From NCBI RefSeq assembly GCF_013376475.1, contig NZ_CP045508.1, forward strand, positions 865,501 through 929,500: 64,000 nucleotides of DNA. Reading direction: 5' to 3'. Position numbers and translations under genes: made by a program. The DNA is from Desulfolutivibrio sulfoxidireducens (GTDB taxonomy: Bacteria; Desulfobacterota; Desulfovibrionia; Desulfovibrionales; Desulfovibrionaceae). Every line of letters begins with the position of its first letter. Positions within the stretch are counted from its first letter, which is position 1. The notes under the pieces were generated by a model. That model did not search any database. It was not told where the DNA came from and saw only the letters and a program-made list of their open reading frames with translations. Below, piece after piece: positions 52,825-62,197 of the stretch.

Positions 52825-53331
52825 TCACGCCTTTTTGGGCGTTCTGGCCTCAAGCTCGGCCGCGGCCTTCTCCACCGCGACGACGAATCCCTGACGGGCC
52901 TTGGCGATCCCTTGCGCCAGGGCCGGGTCCGACAGGGCCAGGATCTCAAGGGCCAGCCAGGCCGCGTTGCGCGCCCCGGCCGCGTCCAGGGCCACCGTGC
53001 CCACCGGAAATCCGGGCGGCATCTGCACCGTGGACAAAAGCGCGTCCATGCCGCCCAGGGCCGAGGCCGTGATCGGCACCCCCAGAACCGGCCGGATGGT
53101 CGCGGCGGCCACGGCCCCGGCCAGATGCGCGGCCATGCCGGCGGCGCAGATGAACACCTGGCACCCCTGGGCCTCCAGTTCCGCCACCAGTCGCCTGGTG
53201 CGCTCCGGGGTGCGGTGGGCCGAGGTCACGGTAAAGACGAAGGGCACCCCGAAGGAGGCCAGCACCTCGGCGCACGGGCGCATTGTGTCCTCGTCGGAGA
53301 CGCTGCCCAGAAAAACGGCCACCTTGGTCAT
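52825..53331 (-). CDS. purE: N5-carboxyaminoimidazole ribonucleotide mutase
   Basis: A 168-residue purine-synthesis enzyme. GSVSDEDTM and SAHRTPERT are the substrate-binding motifs of PurE, and GMAAHLAG, GVPITAS and MPPGFPVGTVALD are typical of the family. The start (53329-53331) overlaps the purD stop by four bases (ATGA), so the two are coupled. No purK is adjacent; whether this is the PurK-dependent class I or the direct-carboxylase class II form cannot be decided by eye. Confidence 0.93.
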   Translation of the reverse strand: MTKVAVFLGSVSDEDTMRPCAEVLASFGVPFVFTVTSAHRTPERTRRLVAELEAQGCQVFICAAGMAAHLAGAVAAATIRPVLGVPITASALGGMDALLSTVQMPPGFPVGTVALDAAGARNAAWLALEILALSDPALAQGIAKARQGFVVAVEKAAAELEARTPKKA

Positions 53332-54611
53332 TTTCCGGCCTCCCGGCGCAGCCCCTTGTCGCCGATGTCCGTGCGGAAAAAGGCGTTGTCAAAGGCGATT
53401 TTCGATACGGCGGCGTAGGCCCGCTTTTGGGCCGCGCCAAGGTCCTCTCCAAGGGCCGTCACCCCCAGAACCCGGCCTCCCGAGGTCACAATCCGCCGCG
53501 CCTCGCGCCTGGTCCCGGCCTGAAACACGGTCACGTCCGGGTCGGCCTCGGCCAGATCGATGCCCGTGATCTCCATGCCCTTTTGGTAGCTCCCGGGATA
53601 GCCGGCGGCGGCCATGACCACGCATACCGCGCTTTGCCGCGACCAGCCGACCATGGCCGCGTCGAGGGTCCCGGTGGCGCAGGCCAGCATGATCTCCGCC
53701 AGATCGCCGCGAAGCCGGGCCAAAAGCGGCTGGCATTCCGGATCGCCGAAACGCACGTTGTATTCCAGGACCAGGGGGCCTTTTTCGGTCATCATCAGCC
53801 CGGCGTAGAGCACCCCCCGGAAGGGGTGGCCCCGGGCGGCCAGAACGCGCAGGATCGGGGCGAACACCATGTCGGCCATGCGGCCGTAGTCGGACTCGGG
53901 CAGGATCGGGGCCGGACAGTAGGCCCCCATGCCCCCGGTGTTGGGCCCTTTGTCCCCGTCGTAGGCGGCCTTGTGGTCCTGGCAGGCGGTCATGGGCACG
54001 CAGGTTCCGCCGTCGCAAAAGGCCAGAAACGAGGCCTCCTCGCCGCAAAGGGCCTCCTCCACGATCACCCGCTCCCCGGCCGGGCCGTACATTTTTTTCT
54101 CCATCATGTCCGACACGGCGGTCTTGGCCTCGGCCACGGTCTTGGCCACCACCACGCCCTTGCCGGCGGCCAGTCCGTCGGCCTTGACCACCACCGGCGC
54201 GCCGACCTGGTCCAGATAGGCCCGGGCCGCGTCCGGATCGTCGAAGACCCGGAAGTCCGCCGTGGGCACCCCGGCCTGACGCATGACCTCCTTGGCGAAG
54301 GCCTTGCTGCCCTCGAGCCCGGCGGCGTATTTGTCCGGTCCGAAACAGGGGATGCCGAGCGCATCCATGGCGTCGGTGAGCCCCAGAGTCAGGGGCAGTT
54401 CCGGTCCGGCCACCGTCAGGGCAACGCCCTTCTCCCTGGCGAAGGCGCACAGACCCTCCACATCGGAGTCGGCGATGGGCACGTTGTGGCCCAGACCGGC
54501 CGTGCCGCCGTTGCCCGGGGCGATGAAAAGCTCCGACACTGTGGGGCTTTGCCTGAGTTTCCAGGCCAGGGCGTGTTCCCGACCCCCTGAACCGACGAGC
54601 AGCACCCGCAT
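53328..54611 (-). CDS. purD: Phosphoribosylamine-glycine ligase
   Basis: A 427-residue ATP-grasp ligase joining glycine to phosphoribosylamine in purine synthesis. VLLVGSGGREHALAWKL at the N-terminus, VVVKADGLAAGKGVVVA (ATP-binding), EEASFLAFCDG, QDHKAAYDGDKGPNTGGMG and EYNVRFGDPECQ are all present. The ATG at 54609-54611 has AAGGAGG upstream. It is the first gene of a purD-purE operon. Confidence 0.96.
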   Translation of the reverse strand: MRVLLVGSGGREHALAWKLRQSPTVSELFIAPGNGGTAGLGHNVPIADSDVEGLCAFAREKGVALTVAGPELPLTLGLTDAMDALGIPCFGPDKYAAGLEGSKAFAKEVMRQAGVPTADFRVFDDPDAARAYLDQVGAPVVVKADGLAAGKGVVVAKTVAEAKTAVSDMMEKKMYGPAGERVIVEEALCGEEASFLAFCDGGTCVPMTACQDHKAAYDGDKGPNTGGMGAYCPAPILPESDYGRMADMVFAPILRVLAARGHPFRGVLYAGLMMTEKGPLVLEYNVRFGDPECQPLLARLRGDLAEIMLACATGTLDAAMVGWSRQSAVCVVMAAAGYPGSYQKGMEITGIDLAEADPDVTVFQAGTRREARRIVTSGGRVLGVTALGEDLGAAQKRAYAAVSKIAFDNAFFRTDIGDKGLRREAGK

Positions 54612-54767
54612 GGGGCCTCCTTGGGCCGCGCCCCGGTATGCGGGGCGTCGGAAATGAAATGGACGATGTGGCGGACGGGCCGGGTGGGGACGGCCCCGGC
54701 TCGGACCACGGTTTCCGCCGCGCACCCTAGCCGGAAACGGTCCCGGAGGCAAACCGGGGACGGGAAA

Positions 54768-54840
54768 ACGCCGGCGGCCGAGCCGCCGTAGGCGGCGCAA
54801 AGCCCCGGTTTTGAAAAAACAGGGGCTTGGTCATCAATCC
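54768..54840 (-). repeat. Dispersed element matching 780-830 on the other strand
   Basis: Read on the minus strand it contains ATGACCAAGCCCC, a variable loop, GGGGCTTTGCGCCGCC, ACGGCGGC and GCCGCCGG, matching the plus-strand copy at 781-836, which has a much shorter loop. It lies in the 280-base gap between purD and the chemoreceptor gene. Confidence 0.75.
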
Positions 54841-54891
54841 GGGAGGCCGCGCCCGCGCGCGGCCCCCGTGAATGCGGCTTTCAGACCGGCG

Positions 54892-57252
54892 TCAGGCCAG
54901 GGCCCTTTGCCCGGAACAGGGCAGGGCCTCGCCCCCGCCGTGCAGCCGGGCGATGAGGTCGTTCAAGGTCTGGGCCTGGGCGGCCAGGTCGCTTACGGCC
55001 CGGGCCGACTGCTCCATGCCCTCGGCCATTTCCGTGGCGATGGCGTTGATTTCGTTCACCGACCGGTTGATCTCCTCGCTGGCCGCGGACTGCTGTTCCG
55101 AGGCCGTGGCGATGGAGCGCACCTGGTCCCCGGCGTTCTCCACCAGGTCCACGATCTGGTGAAGGGCCGCGCCGGATTTTCCGGACAGGGCCGTGGCCCG
55201 CTCCACGGCGGACACCGCCGCCTCCACCCGGGTCACGGTCTCCCGGGCCCCGTGCTGGATGTCCCCGATGGCCTGGCCCACCTCCTTGGTGGCGTTCATG
55301 GTCTTTTCCGCGAGCTTTCTGACCTCGTCGGCCACCACAGCGAAGCCCCGGCCGGCCTCGCCGGCCCGGGCGGCCTCGATGGCCGCGTTTAAGGCCAAAA
55401 GGTTGGTCTGGTCGGCGATGTCCGAAATGACCCCCATGATCTTGCCGATGTCCTCGGCCTGGCGGCCAAGCGTGCCCATGTTTTCCTTCAGGCCCGTGGC
55501 CTCGCGCTGCACCGTGCCGATGGCCGATACCACCTCGGTGACGACGTCCGCGCCGTCCTTGGCCTTGCGGCCGGCATCGGCCGACCGCTCGGCCGCCGTG
55601 GAGGCGTTTTTGGCCACCTCAAGCACGGTGGCGTTCATCTCCTCCACGGCTGTGGCCGTCTCCTGGACCCGCAGGCGCTGCTGCTCCGAGCCCTTGCTCG
55701 ACTGCTCGATCTGGGCCGAGAGCTGGGCCGCGGCCGAGGCCATGAGGTCGGAGACGCCGCTGGCCTGGCGGGCGGCCTCGGCGATCACCTTGTTTTGGTC
55801 GGCGATCAGGGTCTGCTGGCGTTTGATCTCGGTCAGGTCCATGAGCAGGGCGAATCCGGCGATGAGAGCGCCGTCGAGGTCGTACAGGGGCGCGGCGTCG
55901 ATCTGGATGAATTTGGAGTTGCCCTTGCGGGTGGTCATCTCCATCTGCGCGTCGCGGATGGGGCGGCGCTCGGCGATGGCCTTGTCGGTGATGGTCTGCC
56001 GGCCCTTTTCGCCGTAGAAGAACTCGGCCACGGACGAGCCCAGGTATTCGGCGGGACTGCCGCCGCGCTCCACGAAATCGACGATCACCTGGTTGAGAAA
56101 GAGGATATTCCCCTGGGGATCGGACACGACGCAGGGCAGGGGGATGGCCTCGAGCATGCCCTGGGAGAAGCCCAGCTTGTTTTTGATCTCGGCCACCATG
56201 CTCCGGATGTTCTCCGAGAGGTCTTTCATCTCGAACCGGAACGTCCCATGAAGCCCGGCCTGGTAGTCCTGGGCGGCGATGCGCCTGGCGAAGGTCCCGA
56301 TGGCCGCCAGGGGCCGGTTCACCAAGGCGCGCAGGAACAGCCCGATGACCAGGACCACGGCCACGATGACCGCCGCGCCCACGCAAAGGAGCACGTTGCG
56401 CTGGGCCGTGGCCGTCTCGGTCATCTCCGAGGCATAGGCGCTCATGCAAATGTACCAGTCCGTCTCGGGCAGGCGGGTCACGGACATGAACTTGTCCTCG
56501 CCCTTCCAGTCGTATTCCACCATGCCCTCCTTGATCCGCAGGGCCTCGCGGATGAAGTCCTCGCCGCTGACATCCTTGAGCAGGAGGGTTTTGTCCGCGG
56601 CATGGGCGATGAACACGCCCTTGTCGCTCATGATGAAACCGTAGCCCCGCTCACCGAAGCGCAGGGGATCGATGAAGGTCTGGGTGACCGTGCTCCACTT
56701 GGGCACCACCGCCAGACCCCCCAGACGCCGGCCGGCGCCGTCCTTGACCGCGACGGCCACGGCGAAGACCAGGGTGTCCGCATTCGCGGCCGAGGGGAAG
56801 ACATCCTTGGTGACGTACAGGTCCTGGCCCTGGGCGATGGCCTTCACGTAGTCCCGGTCGCCGCGATTCTTGCCGGCCATGTCCTCCCCGGCGGCGTTGT
56901 ATCCGGCCAGGACCCGGCCAGTCGCGTCAAAGGCGAAGATGGCCCAGATGGAGTCCTTGTAGCCCTCCATATAGCTTTTCAGGCGTTCCCTGGCCCGCTC
57001 CGGCTGGCCCTCGAAGGCCTCGACCACGGCATTCTGGATGGCCAGGGAGCGGGCCATGGATTTGGTCTCCCGCAGGGAGACCTCGATCGCTCGCTTGAGG
57101 GTCTCGCCGGTCTGGGTCAGGCTCTGCTTTTCCATTTGCAGGGCCATGTCATGGGAGGACGTGGAGACGTAGGCCACCAGGGCCAGGATGCCGGTCAAAA
57201 CCGAGGCCGATACCGTCAGGATCAACACGAACCCGATGCTTTTCTTGAACAT
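54892..57252 (-). CDS. Methyl-accepting chemotaxis protein (dCache-HAMP-PAS-MCP)
   Basis: A 786-residue chemoreceptor. Transmembrane helices at about 7-29 and 289-312 enclose a double-Cache periplasmic sensor ([33 protein letters not shown]). HAMP, a PAS domain (about 385-490), and the signalling hairpin with [20 protein letters not shown] and [15 protein letters not shown] follow. No CheR-binding pentapeptide is at the C-terminus. The ATG at 57250-57252 has GGGAG upstream. The ligand is unknown; dCache often binds small organic acids or amino acids, but no class-specific motif was recognised. Confidence 0.92.
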   Translation of the reverse strand: MFKKSIGFVLILTVSASVLTGILALVAYVSTSSHDMALQMEKQSLTQTGETLKRAIEVSLRETKSMARSLAIQNAVVEAFEGQPERARERLKSYMEGYKDSIWAIFAFDATGRVLAGYNAAGEDMAGKNRGDRDYVKAIAQGQDLYVTKDVFPSAANADTLVFAVAVAVKDGAGRRLGGLAVVPKWSTVTQTFIDPLRFGERGYGFIMSDKGVFIAHAADKTLLLKDVSGEDFIREALRIKEGMVEYDWKGEDKFMSVTRLPETDWYICMSAYASEMTETATAQRNVLLCVGAAVIVAVVLVIGLFLRALVNRPLAAIGTFARRIAAQDYQAGLHGTFRFEMKDLSENIRSMVAEIKNKLGFSQGMLEAIPLPCVVSDPQGNILFLNQVIVDFVERGGSPAEYLGSSVAEFFYGEKGRQTITDKAIAERRPIRDAQMEMTTRKGNSKFIQIDAAPLYDLDGALIAGFALLMDLTEIKRQQTLIADQNKVIAEAARQASGVSDLMASAAAQLSAQIEQSSKGSEQQRLRVQETATAVEEMNATVLEVAKNASTAAERSADAGRKAKDGADVVTEVVSAIGTVQREATGLKENMGTLGRQAEDIGKIMGVISDIADQTNLLALNAAIEAARAGEAGRGFAVVADEVRKLAEKTMNATKEVGQAIGDIQHGARETVTRVEAAVSAVERATALSGKSGAALHQIVDLVENAGDQVRSIATASEQQSAASEEINRSVNEINAIATEMAEGMEQSARAVSDLAAQAQTLNDLIARLHGGGEALPCSGQRALA

Positions 57253-57770
57253 GAAGGACTCCCTGCGTTGCTTTTTGGGAAAAGGGCCGCTTGGCCACGT
57301 CATGAACCGGCCTGGACATACGCCTTGCGCGTGATGGACGTTGCTGTTCCGAACTGTCGAGTCGAGGTGACTCCCTTTCAGAAGGGCATGGCAAGAGGAT
57401 GCTAAAGAAAGACGGGATAGTGTGTGCGACGCGGTCTCCTTGCCACGGAATCATAGCAGTTTCAATATGTTTTTGTCGGGAAAAAGGATCGGGACATGCG
57501 TTCCGGGCGCGGGGGTCCGGCAGCCCCCCAAATATGGCGTGTTTTTTCAGGGAGCAACACCAAGCCCGGCCAGGGGACCGGCGGACCGGGGGAGGGCGAG
57601 GCGGGGGGTCTTGTTTTCCCGGGAAGACAGGTTACATGGTGAGCAGGTCATCGTATCGCGCGAACACGAACGTCGAGAACCCTATCCGGGCTCGTGCGCC
57701 ATGACGGAGCGCGGCTGCGGGGGATGCCCGGTCACGACGGCGGCGGAGTCATGCCGCGGGAGGTCGCACC
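57253..57770. other. 518-base gene-free gap
   Basis: Only the candidate promoter at 57450-57479 and the ribosome site of the 54-residue gene were recognised. Open frames here are low-complexity and lack ribosome sites, so none is called. Confidence 0.45.
57450..57479 (-). promoter_or_regulatory. Candidate promoter of the first chemoreceptor gene
   Basis: On the minus strand CCGACA (57479-57474), 18-base spacer, TATGAT (57455-57450), about 200 bases upstream of the ATG. Good -10, weak -35. Confidence 0.4.
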
Positions 57771-57935
57771 ATGAGCACCGGTATTTTCCTTCTGGTCTTT
57801 ATCGCCCTGGGCTTCGTGGTCCTGGCCTATTTCACCAGGCGTTCCAAAAACCAGGCCAAACGCCACCCCGGCGAGCAAAACCCCATCGACTTCTGGCTCT
57901 ACGGCAAAAGCCGCAAGGACGACGACGAAGACTGA
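57771..57935 (+). CDS. 54-residue membrane protein
   Basis: A small gene with ribosome site GGGAGG eight bases upstream of its ATG. The peptide has one transmembrane helix (about residues 4-21, [18 protein letters not shown]) and a charged tail ending KDDDED. Family not recognised. Its last 37 bases overlap, tail to tail, the end of the second chemoreceptor gene on the minus strand. Composition and spacing support translation. Confidence 0.6.
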   Translation: MSTGIFLLVFIALGFVVLAYFTRRSKNQAKRHPGEQNPIDFWLYGKSRKDDDED

Positions 57936-59785
57936 AGCCGCCCGCTCCCCCCCGCCGCCAGGGCCGGGGCCTCCTTCGGGACGCCGAAGACCTTGATGTC
58001 CGCGGCGAGCACGCCCTTGATCCGGCCGTCGCCCATGATCGGCGTGGAGATGGTCAGGCAGTATTCCCCGGAGGCCTGAGACAGATAGATGGGCGAGATG
58101 TGGGTGCCGCCGTTTTTCATGACCCCGGTGAACCAGGGCCGCGTGGACCAGTTTTTGCCCTTGACCGACCCCGCGCCCTGTGACCGGAACCGCGGCGGCG
58201 CGATGTTCTCGGTCAGTTGCACCCCGGCCGCGTCCGTGGCGTAGACGAGCTCGAAAAAGTCGTGCCGGGCGATCATCTGGCGCATCAGCCGCTGCATGGC
58301 CTCGGGCGCGAGCCCGGTCATGTCCGGATGCGCGGCCGCCTCCTCCACCGCGTCCTGGGCCGTGCCCTGGCCGATGAGCCGAAACACCCCGTTTAACTTG
58401 ATCAGTTCCTCGATTTCGCCGCCGAGCTTCTCGATGGTCGCGGTGGAACGCAGCATGCCCTCGGCGGTCCGGGCCGAGACCTCGCGGATGCGGTCGATGG
58501 CCGTCTTGATCCCTTCCCCGGCGTCCACCTCGTCCACGGCCGCCCCGGAGATGTCCCGCACCCGGCTCGAGGCCGCGTCGGACAGGGCGACGATCTCGCG
58601 CAGGGCCTGGCGCGACTCCCCGGCCAGGCCGGTGGCCTTGTCCACGGCCCGGGCCGCCTCCTCCACGCGGGCCACGTTCTCCCTGGCCCCCTTCTGGATG
58701 GCGGCGATGACCCCGCCCACCTCGCTTGTGGCCAGCATGGTCTTCTCGGCCAGCTTTCTGACCTCGTCGGCCACCACGGCGAAGCCCCGGCCGGCCTCGC
58801 CGGCCCGGGCGGCCTCGATGGCCGCGTTTAAGGCCAGAAGGTTGGTCTGGTCGGCGATGTCCGAGATCACGGTCATGACCCGGCCGATGGACTCGGCCTG
58901 TCGCCCAAGCTCGGACATCTCGGTCGAAAGCGCGGCGGCCAGTTCGCTGACCGTCCCGATGGCCGCAACCGAACTGTCCACCACCTCCGCGCCGCTTTGG
59001 GCCTTGCCCCGGGCCTTTTCCGCGGCCCCGGCCGCCTCCTCCGCGCCCCGGGCCACGCCCTGGATGGTCATAAGCATGCCGTCCATGGCCTGGGCCGTCT
59101 CGTGGACCAGGTCCTTTTGCTCGTCGGCGCCGCGACTGACCCCCTGGGCCTCCCGGCCAAGGTCGTCCGTGGCCTTCTTGATGGTGTTGGCCACGTTCTC
59201 CAGGGTCTCTCCGGCCCCGAGCATGCCCAGCCGCCTGACCTCGTCCTTTTTTCGGGCGCGTTCGGCCAGGGTCACGGCCTCGGTCGCCTGCTCGGCCAAC
59301 AGGTGAGCCTCGTCGGCCCGCCGGGCCGAGGCGTGGGATTGAGCCTCAAGCCTTTGCGCCAGTCCCGTGATCGCGGACTCCAGGGGCTGAAGACAGCCGG
59401 GGAAACGGCCCTCCATCGTGACCGAGAGGTCACCGTCGGCCACCTTTGCGGCAAAGGCCGCCAGGGCCTTGATCGGATCAAGCAGGCTCCCGCGCACCAG
59501 GATCACCTGAATCCCGGAAATCGCCAGGGCCGCCAGGAGGCCCGAAAGCAGCATGGCCAGCGGAAGTCCGCCGAGACGTTCGTCCAGAATCGCCCGGGTC
59601 CCGGCCAGGGCCGCGCTTGCGTCGGCCGTGGAGGACCCATCCCGGGCAAGGGTCGTCGTCAGGGGGGCCAGGGCCTCCCGGGAGAGGTCCTCCATGCGCC
59701 AGGCGCACAGCCCGGCGCAGACGACGGCGACCACGAAAAGGCCGGCGAAAGTGATGGCGGCGATCCGGAAATGCGGGGAGTTCAT
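57899..59785 (-). CDS. Chemoreceptor with a C-terminal Cache-like domain
   Basis: A 628-residue receptor. Two transmembrane helices (about 6-29 and 74-97) enclose only about 45 periplasmic residues, too small for a sensor. HAMP and the signalling region with [20 protein letters not shown] and [15 protein letters not shown] are followed by about 140 residues with a PDC/Cache pattern ([38 protein letters not shown]). As no helix separates it from the signalling tip, this sensor should be in the cytoplasm. The ATG at 59783-59785 follows AAGGAC. A sigma-70-type promoter is at 59899-59928. Confidence 0.88.
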   Translation of the reverse strand: MNSPHFRIAAITFAGLFVVAVVCAGLCAWRMEDLSREALAPLTTTLARDGSSTADASAALAGTRAILDERLGGLPLAMLLSGLLAALAISGIQVILVRGSLLDPIKALAAFAAKVADGDLSVTMEGRFPGCLQPLESAITGLAQRLEAQSHASARRADEAHLLAEQATEAVTLAERARKKDEVRRLGMLGAGETLENVANTIKKATDDLGREAQGVSRGADEQKDLVHETAQAMDGMLMTIQGVARGAEEAAGAAEKARGKAQSGAEVVDSSVAAIGTVSELAAALSTEMSELGRQAESIGRVMTVISDIADQTNLLALNAAIEAARAGEAGRGFAVVADEVRKLAEKTMLATSEVGGVIAAIQKGARENVARVEEAARAVDKATGLAGESRQALREIVALSDAASSRVRDISGAAVDEVDAGEGIKTAIDRIREVSARTAEGMLRSTATIEKLGGEIEELIKLNGVFRLIGQGTAQDAVEEAAAHPDMTGLAPEAMQRLMRQMIARHDFFELVYATDAAGVQLTENIAPPRFRSQGAGSVKGKNWSTRPWFTGVMKNGGTHISPIYLSQASGEYCLTISTPIMGDGRIKGVLAADIKVFGVPKEAPALAAGGSGRLQSSSSSLRLLP

Positions 59786-59890
59786 GGGGTGAGTCCTTGT
59801 GATGGGGTTCGGTCGCTGGGCGCGGTCAAGGCCGCGCGGTCGGGCCGTGTCGAGGGTGTTTGTGAAACGGCCGTGGGTGCGTGACGTTTG

Positions 59891-59928
59891 TGTGTGCACA
59901 CATAGTGCACAATACACGAAATTGTCAA
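59891..59928 (-). promoter_or_regulatory. Promoter and palindrome upstream of the second chemoreceptor
   Basis: On the minus strand TTGACA (59928-59923), 18-base spacer, TATGTG (59904-59899). The perfect palindrome TGTGTGCACACA (59891-59902) overlaps the -10 and TGCACA recurs at 59906-59911, so a repressor could act here. The rest of the 426-base gap toward metG shows only the metG terminator. Confidence 0.5.
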
Positions 59929-60140
59929 AGAAGGCCCGGGGGACACGCCGCCACCACAAGGCGTGATCCCTTTCGCCCGCGCCGGGGAAGGGGAAGCCGC
60001 CGGAGTACCAACCCGGCAAAGACAAGTCCCTGCCCGGCCGCGTCGGAAAAAAAGTGTTGAAAAAAGAGTAAATCCCTGTGGAATTTCGAAGGGATCGACC
60101 AGGCCCGCGGCCAAGGCCCGGACCGACGTCTTCCCATTCA

Positions 60141-60175
60141 AAAAAGGAAGGGGGACGGTCCGCAAACCGTCCCCC
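60141..60175 (-). terminator. Intrinsic terminator behind metG
   Basis: GGGGGACGGT (60150-60159) pairs with ACCGTCCCCC (60166-60175); on the minus strand a T-run follows. Confidence 0.85.
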
Positions 60176-60211
60176 CATCTCCCAAGGCGAAGAGACCGCC
60201 GGCCGGCGGAG

Positions 60212-62197
60212 CTACGATACCCTGGAACCCGGGACGACCGCCCCCGAGGCGGTCAGAAGTTCCATGCCTCCCGAGGTGCGCACGGCCAGGATCATGCCGT
60301 GGGACATGACACCGCGCAGCTTGCGGGGCTTCAAATTGGCCACCACCACCACCTGCCGGCCGGACAGCTCGTCGGGTTTGAAGAATTCCGCCAGGCCCGC
60401 CACCACCTGGCGCGGACTGTCCTCGCCCAGGTCCACGGTGACGATGTACAGCCGGTCCGCGCCCGGGACAGGCGCGACGGAAAGGACCGTGCCCAGGCGC
60501 AGGTCAAGTTTCTGGAAGTCGGCGAATTCCACCTCGGCCGGGGCCGGGGCGTCCTTTGCCCGGGCGTCCTTGGCCGGGGCGGGTGCGCCGGCCGGGAGGG
60601 ATTTCTCCTTGGCCTTCGAGGCCTTGGCCGGGGCCGTGGCGGTCTCCGGCGAAGCCAGGGATTCCCTGCGCGGGAACAGGGCCGAGGCCGTCTCCACCCG
60701 GGTCCCGCCCGGCAGCATGACCAGTTCGGCCATCTCCCGGGCCGCGTCCGCCGTGGCCGGGGCAAAGGCCTGCCCCAATTGGGCCAGCATCTTTTCCGCG
60801 GCCTCGGGCATCACCGGCCACAAGAGCATCGCCACCTTGCGCATGCCGGCCAGGGTCGTGTGCAGCACGGCCGACAGGCGGGCGGTCTTGCCCTCCTTGA
60901 AAAGCGTCCAGGGGGCCGAGGCGTCCACATGCTTGTTCAGGGCCCGGACCAGTTCCCACAGGGCCTCCAGACCCTTGGAAAAACGCATGGACACAAACAT
61001 GTCCCGCCAGTTGCAGGCGGCCGCGACCGCCAGGCCGGCCAGGTCCGAGTCCTCTTTGGAGAAGTCGGCCCCGGCCGTCTCCGGGAGCACGCCCCCGAAA
61101 TACCTGTGGGTCATGGCCAAAACCCGGTTGAACAGGTTGCCCAGGTCGTTGGCCAGGTCGGCGTTGAACCGGGCCGTCATGGACTCCTCGGAAAAACTGG
61201 CGTCGTGGCCGAAGGTCATCTCCCGCAAAAGGAAATAGCGCATGCCCGAGACCCCGAAGGCCTGGGCCATGGCCCGGGGCTCGACCACGTTGCCAAGCGA
61301 CTTGGACATCTTGGTGTCCTTGACCAGCCAGTAGCCATGGACGTTCAAATGCCGGTAGGGCTCGAGGCCCAGGGCCATGAGCATGGTCGGCCAGAACACG
61401 GCGTGGGGTTTTAGGATATCCTTGGCCACCAGATGCTGGGCGCATGGCCAGAAGGCGGCGAAGTTTTCGCCGTTTGGCCAGCCCAGGGCGGTGATGTAGT
61501 TGATCAGTGCGTCGAACCACACGTAGGTCACGTAGTTCTCGTCAAAGGGCAGCTTCACCCCCCAGGTCAGGCGCGAGGTGGGCCGGGAGATGCACAGGTC
61601 CTCCAGGGCGCCGCTTTCCAGCAGGCTTATCACCTCGTTTCGATACTGGGTGGGGCGGATGAAGTCCGGATTCTTCCGGATGTGCTCCAGAAGCCGGTCC
61701 TGGTACCTGGACATGCGGAAGAAGTAGTTCTTCTCGGCAATGTATTCGGGTTTGGTCTTGTGGTCCGGGCACAGGCCGTCCACCAGCTCCTTTTCCGTGA
61801 GAAAGCGCTCGCAGCCGAAACAGTAGTGGCCGCCGTAGTCCCCGAAGTAGATGTCGCCCTGGTCGTGGACCTTTTGCAGGGCGGCCTGGACCGTCCGGAC
61901 GTGCTCCTTTTCGGTGGTGCGGATAAAGCGCGTGTATTCGATGCCAAGGTGCGGCCACATGTCGCGGAACAGGGCGCTTATGGCGTCCGCGTACTGGGCC
62001 GGGGTCTGGCCGGCGGCCTTGGCCGCCTCGGCGATCTTGTCGCCGTGTTCGTCGGTGCCGGTGAGGAAAAAGACCTCCTCGCCGAAAAGCCTGTGGAACC
62101 TCGCGGCGCAGTCGGCCACGATGGTGGTGTAGGCGTGGCCCAGGTGCGGCTTGGCGTTGACGTAATAGATGGGTGTGGAAATGAAGAACCGATTCAC
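60212..62197 (-). CDS. metG: Methionyl-tRNA synthetase with C-terminal tRNA-binding domain
   Basis: A 661-residue class I synthetase. HLGH (18-21) and KMSKS mark the ATP site, CFGCERF and the later GLCPDH carry zinc ligands, and the last about 105 residues form the EMAP/Trbp111-type dimerising tRNA-binding domain (FQKLDLRLGTVLSV, GVMSHGMILA), joined by an Ala/Pro/Lys-rich linker. The start is a GTG (62195-62197) with GGGAGGG upstream. The GTG overlaps the stop of ricT (GTGA), so metG is translationally coupled to it. Confidence 0.96.
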   Translation of the reverse strand: MNRFFISTPIYYVNAKPHLGHAYTTIVADCAARFHRLFGEEVFFLTGTDEHGDKIAEAAKAAGQTPAQYADAISALFRDMWPHLGIEYTRFIRTTEKEHVRTVQAALQKVHDQGDIYFGDYGGHYCFGCERFLTEKELVDGLCPDHKTKPEYIAEKNYFFRMSRYQDRLLEHIRKNPDFIRPTQYRNEVISLLESGALEDLCISRPTSRLTWGVKLPFDENYVTYVWFDALINYITALGWPNGENFAAFWPCAQHLVAKDILKPHAVFWPTMLMALGLEPYRHLNVHGYWLVKDTKMSKSLGNVVEPRAMAQAFGVSGMRYFLLREMTFGHDASFSEESMTARFNADLANDLGNLFNRVLAMTHRYFGGVLPETAGADFSKEDSDLAGLAVAAACNWRDMFVSMRFSKGLEALWELVRALNKHVDASAPWTLFKEGKTARLSAVLHTTLAGMRKVAMLLWPVMPEAAEKMLAQLGQAFAPATADAAREMAELVMLPGGTRVETASALFPRRESLASPETATAPAKASKAKEKSLPAGAPAPAKDARAKDAPAPAEVEFADFQKLDLRLGTVLSVAPVPGADRLYIVTVDLGEDSPRQVVAGLAEFFKPDELSGRQVVVVANLKPRKLRGVMSHGMILAVRTSGGMELLTASGAVVPGSRVS

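Noticed and set aside
57422-58183. 253-residue plus-strand open frame
   Set aside because: Overlaps a better supported 54-residue gene in another frame and the chemoreceptor gene; composition is not protein-like.
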